Shown here piece after piece: positions 34,074 to 43,605 of a stretch of 64,000 nucleotides of DNA; the stretch's first letter is position 1, and each line of letters starts with the position of its first letter. The position numbers and the translations under genes were made by a program. The stretch is from Arundinibacter roseus. Its GTDB lineage: Bacteria; Bacteroidota; Bacteroidia; Cytophagales; Spirosomataceae. The DNA lies in contig NZ_SMJU01000010.1 of NCBI RefSeq assembly GCF_004348825.1, forward strand, positions 186,001 through 250,000, in the 5' to 3' direction. The notes beneath the pieces are model-generated. The model saw nothing but the letters and a program-made list of their open reading frames with translations. It did not search any database and was not told the DNA's origin.

Positions 34074-34275
34074 TAGTAAGCTATGTTTTAATGCTCATCG
34101 AATTTACACAGCTTTGCAGGTAGTTACACAATTCAGTGAATTAGGGCTCACGCTTCGCGAGTTTACATACATTCCTGAGAAACAAGGCGGACTGCTACGA
34201 GATGCAGACGTTCAAACATTCACAACTGACGATAGCTACGGCTGTGGCTGCTTCTGGTTTAGTAAAGAAAAATGA
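34057..34275 (+). pseudogene. DUF268 gene remnant (C-terminal part only)
   Basis: In the +1 frame relative to FkbM, about 72 codons encode IGRNSKLCFNAHRIY, LREFTYIPEKQGGLL and DDSYGCGCFWFSKEK. From memory these match the C-terminal third of DUF268 proteins (FNAHRIY ... GGL ... YGCGCFWF). The N-terminal part, roughly two thirds of the family, is missing; its place is taken by the FkbM 3' end. The remnant's stop overlaps the next ATG (ATGA), so the old translational coupling survives. It is unlikely to be translated into a working protein. Confidence 0.75.
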
Positions 34276-35153
34276 TAGTCGTAAAATTACAGGGAGGTCT
34301 TGGAAATCAACTGTTTCAGTACGCTACAGCTAAGGCAGTAGCCATGGTGCACCAAACAGAAGTGGCTTTTGACGGACAATTTTTCGCTACTTCATCTCTT
34401 CAAAACATCCATACACCCCGGCAGTATGAACTCAATAACGTTGGAATTGCATTTAGAAAACCTTCTTTGTTGGATCAGATTTCATACGAAATGCTTGCAA
34501 ATACAAAAATAGCCGGGAAATTTCTTCGCAGGCTTCGATCTGCGAGAATATACGCTGAAAATAAATCTAATTATACCAGTGAAATTTTTGAAAAAACCAC
34601 ATCAAATACCTATTTAAAAGGCTTTTTTCAATCAGAAAGATACTTTCTATCTATTCGCCCGATCTTGCTAAGGGAGATACTCCTTGATTACTCCGAAGCA
34701 CCTACTTACGCAGAACAAATCATGAGTACGCAAGCCGTTAGCCTTCACATTCGGCGAGGAGATTACATCAGCCTTCCAGCTGCGGCTCAGTTTCATGGCA
34801 TCTGTTCTCTTGATTATTACTCAAACGCTATTGACTATATTCAGTCGAAAATCACGAATCCACACATTTATGTTTTTTCTGATGAAATAGACTGGGCAAA
34901 AAATAAGCTCAAGGCGTCGGTTCCCCTTACATTCGTCGATCATGCTAATCCGGTTTCTGCTCATACTGACCTATCGCTAATGCACCTGTGCAAGCATCAC
35001 ATTCTGGCCAATAGTACGTATAGCTGGTGGGGTGCCTGGCTAAATCCATCACCTAAAAAAATAGTAATTGCACCGAAAATATGGTTTGCAGACCACTCTG
35101 CTCAAGAATTTACTGACGATCTTCTGCCTGCTTCATGGATTCGATTAGCGTAA
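34272..35153 (+). CDS. Alpha-1,2-fucosyltransferase-like enzyme (GT11)
   Basis: A 293-residue GT11 glycosyltransferase. The N-terminal VVKLQGGLGNQLFQYATAKA, the GDP-sugar-binding VSLHIRRGDY and the C-terminal ILANSTYSWWGAWLNP are the three family signatures. It should transfer fucose (or a related deoxysugar) from a GDP donor. No GDP-fucose synthesis genes are in the window, so these must be elsewhere. It overlaps the DUF268 remnant by 4 nt and the next gene by 19 nt. Confidence 0.92.
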   Translation: MIVVKLQGGLGNQLFQYATAKAVAMVHQTEVAFDGQFFATSSLQNIHTPRQYELNNVGIAFRKPSLLDQISYEMLANTKIAGKFLRRLRSARIYAENKSNYTSEIFEKTTSNTYLKGFFQSERYFLSIRPILLREILLDYSEAPTYAEQIMSTQAVSLHIRRGDYISLPAAAQFHGICSLDYYSNAIDYIQSKITNPHIYVFSDEIDWAKNKLKASVPLTFVDHANPVSAHTDLSLMHLCKHHILANSTYSWWGAWLNPSPKKIVIAPKIWFADHSAQEFTDDLLPASWIRLA

Positions 35154-36007
35154 TAATACCGACCTGGAACCGAGCCGATACATTAGAAAAATGCATCAGA
35201 AGCGTGTTGGCGCAAACCATCGAGGTTTCGGAGATTTTGATTTGTGACGATGGTTCAACGGACGATTCAGAAAAAGTAGTGGCAGCAATTTCCGATCCAC
35301 GCATTGTGTGGATACCGGGTAATCGTTCTGGCGGTCCGGCTACGCCCCGCAACCGTGGAGTGGCGATAAGTACCAGTGAATGGCTTGCATTTTTGGATAG
35401 TGACGATGCCTGGGCACCCGAAAAACTAGCCACCCAACTTACCTTTGCAAAGGAAAATAAGTTTTTAGCTGTTTGCAGCAACGGATTCAGAGTACTTGCA
35501 GACGGCGCATACTCAATATTTCATGGACCGGAACAATGCATAAAGGGGCTTTCAGAAACTTTGACTTTTGAAACCCTTCTACAAATCAATTTTGTGATTT
35601 GTAGCAGTGTGATTTTGCATAAAACCCTTCTGAAACCGGCTTTTGGCTTCCCTGAACAGTCATCACTAAAAGCAGTGGAAGACTACGCCTTATGGTTAAG
35701 AATTGCCTCTACCCACGACTTTGGATACCTTTTGCAGCCAATGGTGCTTTATCGTGATACGCCACAGACAAGTATTCGAAAAGGTGATTCTGTGGAGATT
35801 CAGAAAAAAAAAATTAAAGAGGTCTATAAAGATCTCCTGGCATGGAATCAGGAAGTTAATTTGCTGAATACGCATCAAAAAAGGTTGGTAAACCAACGGA
35901 TCAAGCAGGTTAAATGCGGCCCATTTGAGACCTTTATGAGTAGAATAAAACGGTTATTCATTCGTTCGCTCTTTTCTTCAGGAACCGATAAACCGAAGGC
36001 ATCATGA
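35135..36007 (+). CDS. Family 2 glycosyltransferase
   Basis: A 290-residue GT-A enzyme: ISVIIPTWNRADTLEKCIRS, EILICDDGSTDDSE, PRNRGVAIS and AFLDSDDAWAPEKL (DxD site). No membrane helices. The C-terminal 70 residues are basic and helical. The ATG overlaps the GT11 gene by 19 nt, and the stop overlaps the next ATG by 4 nt. Donor and acceptor are unknown. Confidence 0.9.
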   Translation: MDSISVIIPTWNRADTLEKCIRSVLAQTIEVSEILICDDGSTDDSEKVVAAISDPRIVWIPGNRSGGPATPRNRGVAISTSEWLAFLDSDDAWAPEKLATQLTFAKENKFLAVCSNGFRVLADGAYSIFHGPEQCIKGLSETLTFETLLQINFVICSSVILHKTLLKPAFGFPEQSSLKAVEDYALWLRIASTHDFGYLLQPMVLYRDTPQTSIRKGDSVEIQKKKIKEVYKDLLAWNQEVNLLNTHQKRLVNQRIKQVKCGPFETFMSRIKRLFIRSLFSSGTDKPKAS

Positions 36008-37194
36008 AAAAAATCAAGGCAATAATCCATCACATTTTCTTGATCCCGGCTCTTGTTCTTCTATATATTCAAGTAAAAAGACTAGGGAATAAAATCCGTC
36101 TCTTTTGCTTTTTCCCATTCTACCAAACCGGCGGTTCTGAACGAGTGCATGCAGACATAATTCAAAGTATCAGCTCTGATTTAACTAAGAATCAATTAGT
36201 TATTTTTTTAACAAAAAACTCAAAATCAAATACTTATAAAGACTTCTTTTACAAGCATAGTTCCTGCTTTGAAGTTCATTCTCTGGAAAGATCAAGATTC
36301 AAACCTTTACTATTAAGACTTTTGGCAAATGCTATTAGCCGTTCGTCTAACCCTGTCGTATTCGGTGCCAATGCCACCCTCTTATTCGACCTTATCCCTT
36401 TTTTGCCTGACCATGTAAAAATCATTGATCTTACCCATTCGTTTGTCCCCGAGGCTATGAACCCCGTGGAGGTCCGAAGTCTGCCGTATTTGAATCGCCT
36501 CACCAAGCGAATTGTTATTCACGAAAATGTAAAACTGGATTACCAAAAACTGTATCAACAAGCCGGAATAACAGATCAAAAATGGCTGGATCACATAGAA
36601 GTTGTGCACAACAAAGTTGGTTTTCCTCGATGGAATATTCAGCACAAAGTGTACGCTGTTCCGCCCCTTAAAGTCTTGTTTGTAGGGCGAAACAGCCCGG
36701 AAAAACGTATTGGTTTGATTGGTAAAATTGCCCACATTCTCCGTAACGATGCGATTCAGTTCACACTTGTAGGGGGCAGAGTGGCAGACTCGGTAGCAGA
36801 AAAACATCGCCCATATATCGATTTTGCAGGAGAAATTACTGCTCCTGCGCAGCTTACCGAACTTTATAAATCCCATCACGTAATTCTTCTTACTTCCCGT
36901 CGTGAGGGCCTCCCGCTGGTACTTATGGAAGGTATGGCGCACGGGGCGGTCCCTGTGACCACACGAGTGGGTGGAATCGGCTACCATGTACTTCACCTAC
37001 GAAATGGCTGCCTGATCGAAAACCATGAGGATGAAGAACAGATTGTGCAGGAAATGGTCGTCTGTCTTCGTCAGCTTTCGGAGCAACCTGAATTCCTGAA
37101 AACGTTGGGAAAGGCTGCACAAGATTCTATTTTCCAGGAATTTAGTGATGAACAATTTACCCAAAAATGGCAGAATTTACTGCTACACCCATGA
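36004..37194 (+). CDS. Family 4 glycosyltransferase with N-terminal membrane segment
   Basis: A 396-residue GT-B enzyme. A hydrophobic N-terminus (HHIFLIPALVLLYIQV) precedes FYQTGGSERVHADII. The C-terminal GT4 domain shows VLFVGRNSPEKRIGLIGKIA and the ESE-like motif TSRREGLPLVLMEGMAHGAVPVT. The 5' half is visibly richer in A/T than the flanking locus, which may reflect separate acquisition. It overlaps both neighbours by 4 nt. Confidence 0.9.
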   Translation: MKKIKAIIHHIFLIPALVLLYIQVKRLGNKIRLFCFFPFYQTGGSERVHADIIQSISSDLTKNQLVIFLTKNSKSNTYKDFFYKHSSCFEVHSLERSRFKPLLLRLLANAISRSSNPVVFGANATLLFDLIPFLPDHVKIIDLTHSFVPEAMNPVEVRSLPYLNRLTKRIVIHENVKLDYQKLYQQAGITDQKWLDHIEVVHNKVGFPRWNIQHKVYAVPPLKVLFVGRNSPEKRIGLIGKIAHILRNDAIQFTLVGGRVADSVAEKHRPYIDFAGEITAPAQLTELYKSHHVILLTSRREGLPLVLMEGMAHGAVPVTTRVGGIGYHVLHLRNGCLIENHEDEEQIVQEMVVCLRQLSEQPEFLKTLGKAAQDSIFQEFSDEQFTQKWQNLLLHP

Positions 37195-38357
37195 AAGCAA
37201 AACCTCGTAAAGTCCTGGTAATTTTGGCTCATACCGGAAGTGGTGGCGACACACAGTCGATATTCAATCTGCTTTCAGTTTTGTCTTTGGAAGGTTTTGA
37301 TTTCCATTTTTTAAGCTATCAGCGAGGTGTTACACATACAAATTTTCAGCGTTTTGGTAAGATTTACACATTCCCTCTTGACGAAAAACCGTTGGTCAGG
37401 CGCATCATGAGGCGCTTTTTTCTATCAACTTTTGAGTGGTTAAAGAATAGATACGGTCGATATTTAATTAAAAAACTCAACCCTGATTTTGTCTATCTGA
37501 ACACCGTCAACGAAAATGAATTTAGTAGTGCCGCCGTACAATCAGGCCGCCGATTTGTCGTCCATATCCATGAAATGGGCTTCGTAGTCACGCAACGTAT
37601 GCGCCCTGCCTGGATAGAAACATTAGTGAATAAAGCAGAACTTGTCATTAGTCCGGCGCAGGCAGTTTCTGAATTTTATCAGGATGTATATGGTTTGCAA
37701 AAAGACAAAATCCGACTCATTTATGAAACCGTAGACGCTGTCCGGCTTGAAGACCACAACCCTGGCACTTCTTTTCGAGCGGCACATAATATACCTGAAA
37801 ATGCGATTCTTGTCGGGGCTGCAGGATCGGTTATTTATCGCAAAGGGGTTGATCTATTGGTAAATGCCTGTGCTGAAATCCAACAGCTACGGCCCGAGCA
37901 ACCTTGTTTATTTTTGTGGCTCGGAGGCTACCCCGACGAACTGCAAAGGCAACCATTTTTTCGGTCTATACAAAAATCCATTGCTCGTAAAAATCTATCT
38001 GAACACTTTCGGTTTTTGCCCTACACTCCGCAGGTAAGCGATTTTTATGGGCATTTGGATATATTTGTTTTGCCATCACGCATGGAAGCGTTTCCGTTGG
38101 TGGTGCTGGAAGCGCTCTTAAAAGAAATACCCGTAGTGGCTATGGATGTTGCGGGTGTGCGCGAAGTAATAGACCAACAAACGGGCTATCTGGTCAAAGA
38201 TCAAAGTTCGGAAGGCCTGGCCGAGGGCATTCGTTACTTTCTGGAAAGCCAAGACCGTCGAAAAACCGCAGGCAAGCAAGGACGGGCACGGGTCCTTGAA
38301 CAATTTGAGGCAAGGGTTCAGGCACCCAAATGGCTTCACTTACTACAAAATCTATGA
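37191..38357 (+). CDS. Family 4 glycosyltransferase
   Basis: A 388-residue GT-B enzyme: VLVILAHTGSGGDTQSIFNL at the N-terminus, AAGSVIYRKGVDLLVNA, FVLPSRMEAFPLVVLEALL and VAMDVAGVREVI at the C-terminus. The ATG at 37191 gives the usual ATGA overlap; an ATG at 37167 would extend 24 nt further into the upstream gene. Sugar specificity is unknown. Confidence 0.9.
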   Translation: MKAKPRKVLVILAHTGSGGDTQSIFNLLSVLSLEGFDFHFLSYQRGVTHTNFQRFGKIYTFPLDEKPLVRRIMRRFFLSTFEWLKNRYGRYLIKKLNPDFVYLNTVNENEFSSAAVQSGRRFVVHIHEMGFVVTQRMRPAWIETLVNKAELVISPAQAVSEFYQDVYGLQKDKIRLIYETVDAVRLEDHNPGTSFRAAHNIPENAILVGAAGSVIYRKGVDLLVNACAEIQQLRPEQPCLFLWLGGYPDELQRQPFFRSIQKSIARKNLSEHFRFLPYTPQVSDFYGHLDIFVLPSRMEAFPLVVLEALLKEIPVVAMDVAGVREVIDQQTGYLVKDQSSEGLAEGIRYFLESQDRRKTAGKQGRARVLEQFEARVQAPKWLHLLQNL

Positions 38358-39631
38358 AAATCGCCTTTGTTGTCTCGTTTTTTGACTTCCGCAACGATGT
38401 CCGTCGGGTTATTACGGAGGCTGCCCGGCAGCATGAGGTAGTCCTTTTGGGCCGGCCCGAGCATGAGGATGCTATTCGTCGGCATTTACCATCAGGCGTG
38501 GAGTTTCGATGTATTCAGGAAAAAAACACTGGCGTTTGGAATGCACTTTGGGAGCGCTTGTACCTGCTTTTTAGACGTCTTCCCCGCAGCCGATCCAACT
38601 TCTTTTTGATGGAACTTTTTAAGGCAAGCAATCAACCAAACGCTACGGCCAAAGCAAAAGCAATGACGCTGCTACGCTGGTCACAAAAACTACCTAAGTT
38701 TATTTCCTACGATTTCTATCTTCGTAGGCTACGGTATCAGGCAGGAACACAACTAAATGACATTGAGCGATTTATTTGTTTTACCGCCCTTGCAGATGAT
38801 TACCTGCTGGCTCGGCTCTTGAACGAGAAAAAATCTGTACGAGTATATGTATACAGCTGGGATCATCCCTGCAAGCATACCTGTTTTTCTCAACGCGCTA
38901 CCTATGCGTGCTGGTCTGAGGGGATTAGGGAAGATGTAATTTCGTTGCAAAAAATTTCCCAAAAACAGGTTAAGGTTACGGGCGCCAGTCAGTTTGGCTA
39001 CATACACGAGTACTTGCACCTTCCCAAATTGACCCAAAGAGCTTTGCCCTTTCGGTATATCTATTTTGGTTGCGCTATCGGAATATCTGAGCTCGTACCT
39101 CACGAACTTCGTCTGATTGAACTACTTTCGAAAGTTTTGCTCAGAGTACAGCCCAACTGGATGTTGCTGATTAGGCCGTATCCGGTATTAGCTAATTGGG
39201 AGCTTTACGAAGCCCTTCGGAAGCTTCCCAATGTCGTATTTGACGATGCTTTTCGCATGCAGGATGCGTCGGTACAGGAGGATAATATTCAAAAAAAATA
39301 TACTACCATTCAGCAAGCCGAGGCATTTTTTCACCTTGGCACAACGATGGGCCTGGAAGCATGTTTTACAGAAACCCCTTCATTTATTATTGATTTTGGC
39401 TATACAAGCAAAGAGGGATTAAGTTTGTATAACTTTATTCATCAATATCAAAACGATCGGCACTTGATCCAGGAAGCACCCCAAAATGCTATTCGTTCGG
39501 AAGCACATTTGGCAGAAGTTTTACAAGCGCCGGATGATCCCAGCTATCGCGAATTAAATAAGACGATCCAACAGAAGTATGCCTTGCAATCTTTTGCTGG
39601 TTTTACGGAGAATCTAATTGAAGGATTATGA
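38354..39631 (+). CDS. Glycosyltransferase-like protein of unrecognised family
   Basis: A 425-residue soluble protein. The N-terminus (MKIAFVVSFFDFRNDVRRVI) and the late segment FFHLGTTMGLEACFTETPSFIIDF look like the two halves of a GT-B fold, with a possible nucleotide-sugar site around GTTMGLE. Between them lie a basic helical region and YVYSWDHPCKHTCFSQRATYA. I do not recognise a named CAZy family. The ATGA overlap at 38354 fixes the start, and the downstream gene overlaps by 4 nt. A transferase role is inferred from the fold pattern and position. Confidence 0.7.
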   Translation: MKIAFVVSFFDFRNDVRRVITEAARQHEVVLLGRPEHEDAIRRHLPSGVEFRCIQEKNTGVWNALWERLYLLFRRLPRSRSNFFLMELFKASNQPNATAKAKAMTLLRWSQKLPKFISYDFYLRRLRYQAGTQLNDIERFICFTALADDYLLARLLNEKKSVRVYVYSWDHPCKHTCFSQRATYACWSEGIREDVISLQKISQKQVKVTGASQFGYIHEYLHLPKLTQRALPFRYIYFGCAIGISELVPHELRLIELLSKVLLRVQPNWMLLIRPYPVLANWELYEALRKLPNVVFDDAFRMQDASVQEDNIQKKYTTIQQAEAFFHLGTTMGLEACFTETPSFIIDFGYTSKEGLSLYNFIHQYQNDRHLIQEAPQNAIRSEAHLAEVLQAPDDPSYRELNKTIQQKYALQSFAGFTENLIEGL

Positions 39632-40182
39632 AAAAACGGCTTACCCATTTTTACATCGCCTGGCAGGCATTCAATGATTACCTCTACCGGGAATGGATCA
39701 TGCGTGTACCATTTTATCTGTTCAGGCTATTTTTTATAAAAAAAACGCTGGCAAAACTTGGGCAAAACTGCTTTATTGCCATGGAGATTGAAACTCGGTA
39801 CGGCAAAAATATTTCCATCGGAGACAATTGCATTATTAATAAAAAGGTGCTGCTCGACGGACGCGGAGGGAGGCTAACACTGGAAAATAACGTGGATGTT
39901 GCTCAGGAAGTTAACATATGGACCTTATCCCACGATCCGCAGCACGATTACCATGCCACCAAAGGTGCTGATGTGTACATTGAAGAATACGTGTGGATTG
40001 CCTCCCGCGTTACTATTTTGCCCGGAGTACGGATTGGCCGGGGTGCAGTAGTGGCGACGGGCAGTGTGGTTACCAAAAATGTGCCGCCTATGACCATTGT
40101 CGCGGGTGTTCCTGCCAAAGTTGTTGGTCAACGGACGAGTCGATTGCAATATACCCTCAATCATCAGCCATGGTTTCGATAG
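39628..40182 (+). CDS. Hexapeptide-repeat acyltransferase
   Basis: A 184-residue left-handed beta-helix acyltransferase, probably an O-acetyltransferase for the glycan. It shows repeated [LIV]GxxxxI turns (ISIGDNCIINKKVLLDG; VTILPGVRIGRGAVVATGSV) and the catalytic-His region TLSHDPQHDY, ending in the usual VAGVPAKVVGQ. The N-terminal 45 residues are hydrophobic and basic. ATGA overlap with the preceding gene. Confidence 0.92.
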   Translation: MKKRLTHFYIAWQAFNDYLYREWIMRVPFYLFRLFFIKKTLAKLGQNCFIAMEIETRYGKNISIGDNCIINKKVLLDGRGGRLTLENNVDVAQEVNIWTLSHDPQHDYHATKGADVYIEEYVWIASRVTILPGVRIGRGAVVATGSVVTKNVPPMTIVAGVPAKVVGQRTSRLQYTLNHQPWFR

Positions 40183-41222
40183 CAACCAAAACAACAATCG
40201 CCTGCCTGCCCGTGGCTGGGCCTCAAAATCCGTATCAACGGTTGATGATTGAGGGGCTCAATCATGAAGAACGGCTCCACGCATTTAGTGGCATACACGA
40301 CAAGTTTTGGGGCATTGGCCGTACAGTCCTGAAACATCGGCCTGACTACCTGCATTTTGACTGGATCATCTCGTACTATTTCAGGAGATTTTCGATTCTT
40401 ACCTATTTGAGTGTTTTCACGTTTTGCGCCCAAATCTTTCTGACTCGTCTTCTAGGTGTAAAGATCGTATGGACGCTTCACAATATAGTCCCACACGATA
40501 TGACGCACCAATTGGCTGTTCATCGGTTTTGCCAGCGATTTCTGGCCCGACGCTGCGAGTGGATCCGCGTGTTTGCCACTAGTACCATTGCCGAAGCCGC
40601 CGAGGAATTACGAATTTCAGACACTCGATTTCGTGTAGTTCCCGAAGGCGACTACACGGCTGTCTATCCCGATACGATTACGCAAGAGCAAGCACGAACC
40701 TACCTGAACCTACCGGCTCAGGCCCGAATTATGCTCTATCTTGGGCTTATAAAACCTTATAAAGGTGTGCTTGAACTCGTCAGGCATATGAAAAAACTGG
40801 ATACCCCCAATACATTCCTGCTCATTGCGGGCAAAGGTATGGATTCAACGTATGTCGAAGAAATTCGAAATGAGCTGATTCCTTCCATCATGTTGGTAGA
40901 TCGATTTATTGAAACAGACGAATTGCAGTACTTTTTCCAGGCAGCTGATGTAGTCGTGCTGCCCTTTAAAAAAATAGAAAATTCGGGCTCGGTTATTATG
41001 GCAATGGGATTTGCCAAACCCATCATCGCACCCGCCGCAGGCGCTGTAACCGAACGCCTCGCCGGGCAAAGCCAATGGCTGTTTTCTTCCGCGGACGAGC
41101 TGCCGGAAAAAATTACGGGGTTAATAAACGCCACAGATCAGGAGCTGAAAACCATCGGAAAGCGTAACTTTGGCGTTTTGTCGAACCACCGCTGGGAACA
41201 TTTTGCCCTTCTCTTTTCATGA
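40170..41222 (+). CDS. Family 4 glycosyltransferase
   Basis: A 350-residue GT-B enzyme. IVWTLHNIVPHDMT lies in the N-terminal domain, then MLYLGLIKPYKGVLELVRHM and the C-terminal VVVLPFKKIENSGSVIMAM, where GSV replaces the usual second Glu region. The ATG at 40170 (13-nt overlap with the acyltransferase gene) is used because further upstream the frame runs antiphase through that gene's conserved repeats. It overlaps wecB by 4 nt. Confidence 0.88.
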   Translation: MVSIATKTTIACLPVAGPQNPYQRLMIEGLNHEERLHAFSGIHDKFWGIGRTVLKHRPDYLHFDWIISYYFRRFSILTYLSVFTFCAQIFLTRLLGVKIVWTLHNIVPHDMTHQLAVHRFCQRFLARRCEWIRVFATSTIAEAAEELRISDTRFRVVPEGDYTAVYPDTITQEQARTYLNLPAQARIMLYLGLIKPYKGVLELVRHMKKLDTPNTFLLIAGKGMDSTYVEEIRNELIPSIMLVDRFIETDELQYFFQAADVVVLPFKKIENSGSVIMAMGFAKPIIAPAAGAVTERLAGQSQWLFSSADELPEKITGLINATDQELKTIGKRNFGVLSNHRWEHFALLFS

Positions 41223-42331
41223 AAATACTAACCGTCATCGGCACGCGCCCCGAAGCCATCAAAATGGCTCCCCTCATCCGACTCCTTAACCAAACACCGG
41301 AATTTGAACATAAACTATGCTCAACCGGGCAGCATCGGCAAATGCTGGCGCAGGTCATGGATTTTTTTGAAATAGAAGCGGACTTTGATCTTGACATTAT
41401 GCAGCCCGGTCAGGATTTGACCGATATCACCTGCCGGATTTTACAAGGCATGCGGCAAGTTTTAGCAGATTTTCAGCCCGATTGGGTACTGGTCCACGGT
41501 GATACAACAACTTGTTTGGCAGCGACTTTGGCAGCTTTTTATGCAGGTATCAAGGTAGGCCACGTAGAAGCAGGCCTGCGAACAGGAAACTTGCAGGCGC
41601 CGTTTCCCGAAGAAGCCAACCGCCTGCTCGTCGACCGCCTGGCAACGGCGTACTTTGCCCCTACCCAACGTAACGTAGACAATCTGCTCAAAGAAGGGGT
41701 AAGCGCCGACCGCATTGTCCAGACCGGCAACACGGTGATTGATGCGTTGCTATGGGCTACCAATAAAGTACGGGGCTTCTCTTTGAAAGTCCCCAAAGCC
41801 GTTCAGGAAGCATTTACTCTGGACCGTCGTGTGCTGCTTGTAACTGGTCACCGCCGGGAAAATTTCGGGGAGGGCTTTGAACAGATTACCGAAGCTATTC
41901 GGGTGCTGGCTACTACCTATCCAGAACTTGCCATTGTGTATCCCGTACACCTCAATCCAAACGTGCAGCAGCCTGTACAGGCCCGGCTGACCGAAATTCC
42001 CAACGTATATTTGACCGCACCGTTCGAGTATCCGGATTTTATTTTTGCCATGAAACATAGCTGGCTTATCCTCACAGATTCAGGAGGTGTACAGGAAGAG
42101 GCCCCTTCGCTGGGCAAACCGGTGCTGGTCATGCGTGATACCACAGAGCGCCCCGAAGCGGTGGAAGCGGGAACGGTGCAGCTGGTAGGGGCTCATCGAG
42201 AGCGCATTGTGGCCGCCGTACAGCAGATGTGGCAAAACCACTTAGCTACCGTGCCGGTCAACCCCTATGGCGATGGCTTTGCCAGTCAGCGCATTGTATC
42301 ATTTTTAAGCCAGGCACCCTCTTTTCTATGA
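41219..42331 (+). CDS. wecB: UDP-N-acetylglucosamine 2-epimerase (non-hydrolysing)
   Basis: A 370-residue enzyme interconverting UDP-GlcNAc and UDP-ManNAc. Signatures: VIGTRPEAIKMAPLIRLL, VHGDTTTCLAATLAAFY, HVEAGLRTGN, PFPEEANR, VTGHRRENFGEGF and TDSGGVQEEAPSLGKPVLVMR. With the dehydrogenase at 20844 it could give UDP-ManNAcA. It is not the hydrolysing NeuC type that would feed sialic acid synthesis. Both ends overlap neighbours by 4 nt. Confidence 0.95.
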   Translation: MKILTVIGTRPEAIKMAPLIRLLNQTPEFEHKLCSTGQHRQMLAQVMDFFEIEADFDLDIMQPGQDLTDITCRILQGMRQVLADFQPDWVLVHGDTTTCLAATLAAFYAGIKVGHVEAGLRTGNLQAPFPEEANRLLVDRLATAYFAPTQRNVDNLLKEGVSADRIVQTGNTVIDALLWATNKVRGFSLKVPKAVQEAFTLDRRVLLVTGHRRENFGEGFEQITEAIRVLATTYPELAIVYPVHLNPNVQQPVQARLTEIPNVYLTAPFEYPDFIFAMKHSWLILTDSGGVQEEAPSLGKPVLVMRDTTERPEAVEAGTVQLVGAHRERIVAAVQQMWQNHLATVPVNPYGDGFASQRIVSFLSQAPSFL

Positions 42332-43605
42332 ACAAAATGTCTTCTTTTATAGCTTCCCAACGAAACGTTCTGATGTATGTCGTGGCCATTTTCCTATTGG
42401 CCGGCGCCATATACGCATCGTTTTTTTTCTGGCGAAGTCAGCGCATGAGTACCAATTGGATGGGCCCGTTTCTGTCAGCAGCCCAACATCTCCAACCCGG
42501 TGAACGGACGTTTTTGATTGATCTGGAAGATGTTTTAAGATTCAAATCCTTGGACAATGTGGTGCAGGAAGATGCCTATCATTTTGCGCAAAGCACAAAT
42601 ACTCAGCCCTATATCTACGACCCAATTGGCTACCCATACCTGATCAAAGCGGCCACACTACTTTTCCCCTGGGCGGGAAATCAGCTGGCGATAATACTGC
42701 TGCAATGTCTCGTGCACAGCCTTCTTTGTATCTGTGTATTTACAGCACCAGGACTACCGATGGGATTCAGAATGTTATTCTTTGGGTTCTATGCACTCAA
42801 TCCACTGATTCTGAGATTCGTCATATTCAATCACTATTACTTCTGGCAGGCAATTCCGTCCTTTTGGCTACTATTCGGGGCCTTGGGCATTCGGGCAAAA
42901 TTCGGCTGGGCAGTTCTTTTCCTGACCCTCCCTTTGGTTTTACTAGCCCGGCCTACGACCCTTTTTATTTGCCTGTTCTGCCTGCTTGTTCTGTATCGGT
43001 TTGGGCCAAAAGCAAGAGCTTTGGGATATACGATATTTTTTATTACAACGGTAACATTCCTTTATGTTCCCAATCAAAAAAACCCCTGGCACACCATGTA
43101 TGTTGGTATAGGCGGATACTCAAATCCGACTGGCATAAAACTAAGTGATGAGTCGGGTTATGCACTTTTTGAGGAAAACACGGGCAAGCTACTCAACGCA
43201 TCAACGGGAGGAAATTACTTTGAACCCAAGGTCCAAAACACCTACCATATGCTTACTCGTCAGGCCTATCTTTCAGCGTGGAAACAGCATCCTTTTCTAC
43301 TTATAAAAAATAGTGTCGTGTATTTTTTTGGTGCATTTAGTTTAGGATATATAAACAAAGCTCCTGATTGGCTTAACTATTTTTTGGCTGCCACAGGGTT
43401 CTTATATTTTGTATTTCTACTATATAAAAGAAAATATTGGCTACTTGCAGCAAGCACTATTACCGTCATTGGCTTTGCGCCCTACTATCCACCCATTCAG
43501 GCCTATATGTACGGCAACTACCTGCTACTGATTTGGGCATTGATTGAAGTCATCCTGCCTTTTTTCCCCAAGTCATGGTCTGACACAAATCCCGCTGATT
43601 CATGA
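42328..43605 (+). CDS. Polytopic membrane protein, possible GT-C-like
   Basis: A 425-residue protein with about ten hydrophobic helices and a soluble loop after the first (MSTNWMGPFLSAAQHL, LIDLEDVL). The topology, with an extracytoplasmic loop after helix 1 carrying acidic residues, recalls GT-C transferases that use lipid-linked sugars, but no family motif is certain. The ATG at 42328 overlaps the wecB stop; an earlier in-frame ATG at 42229 lies deep inside wecB. Its place next to the last transferases and the polymerase/ligase supports a glycan role. Confidence 0.7.
   Translation: MNKMSSFIASQRNVLMYVVAIFLLAGAIYASFFFWRSQRMSTNWMGPFLSAAQHLQPGERTFLIDLEDVLRFKSLDNVVQEDAYHFAQSTNTQPYIYDPIGYPYLIKAATLLFPWAGNQLAIILLQCLVHSLLCICVFTAPGLPMGFRMLFFGFYALNPLILRFVIFNHYYFWQAIPSFWLLFGALGIRAKFGWAVLFLTLPLVLLARPTTLFICLFCLLVLYRFGPKARALGYTIFFITTVTFLYVPNQKNPWHTMYVGIGGYSNPTGIKLSDESGYALFEENTGKLLNASTGGNYFEPKVQNTYHMLTRQAYLSAWKQHPFLLIKNSVVYFFGAFSLGYINKAPDWLNYFLAATGFLYFVFLLYKRKYWLLAASTITVIGFAPYYPPIQAYMYGNYLLLIWALIEVILPFFPKSWSDTNPADS

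Noticed and set aside
39993-40169. Longer N-terminus for the glycosyltransferase at 40170
   Set aside because: The upstream frame runs antiphase through the conserved acyltransferase repeats and encodes Cys-rich nonsense.
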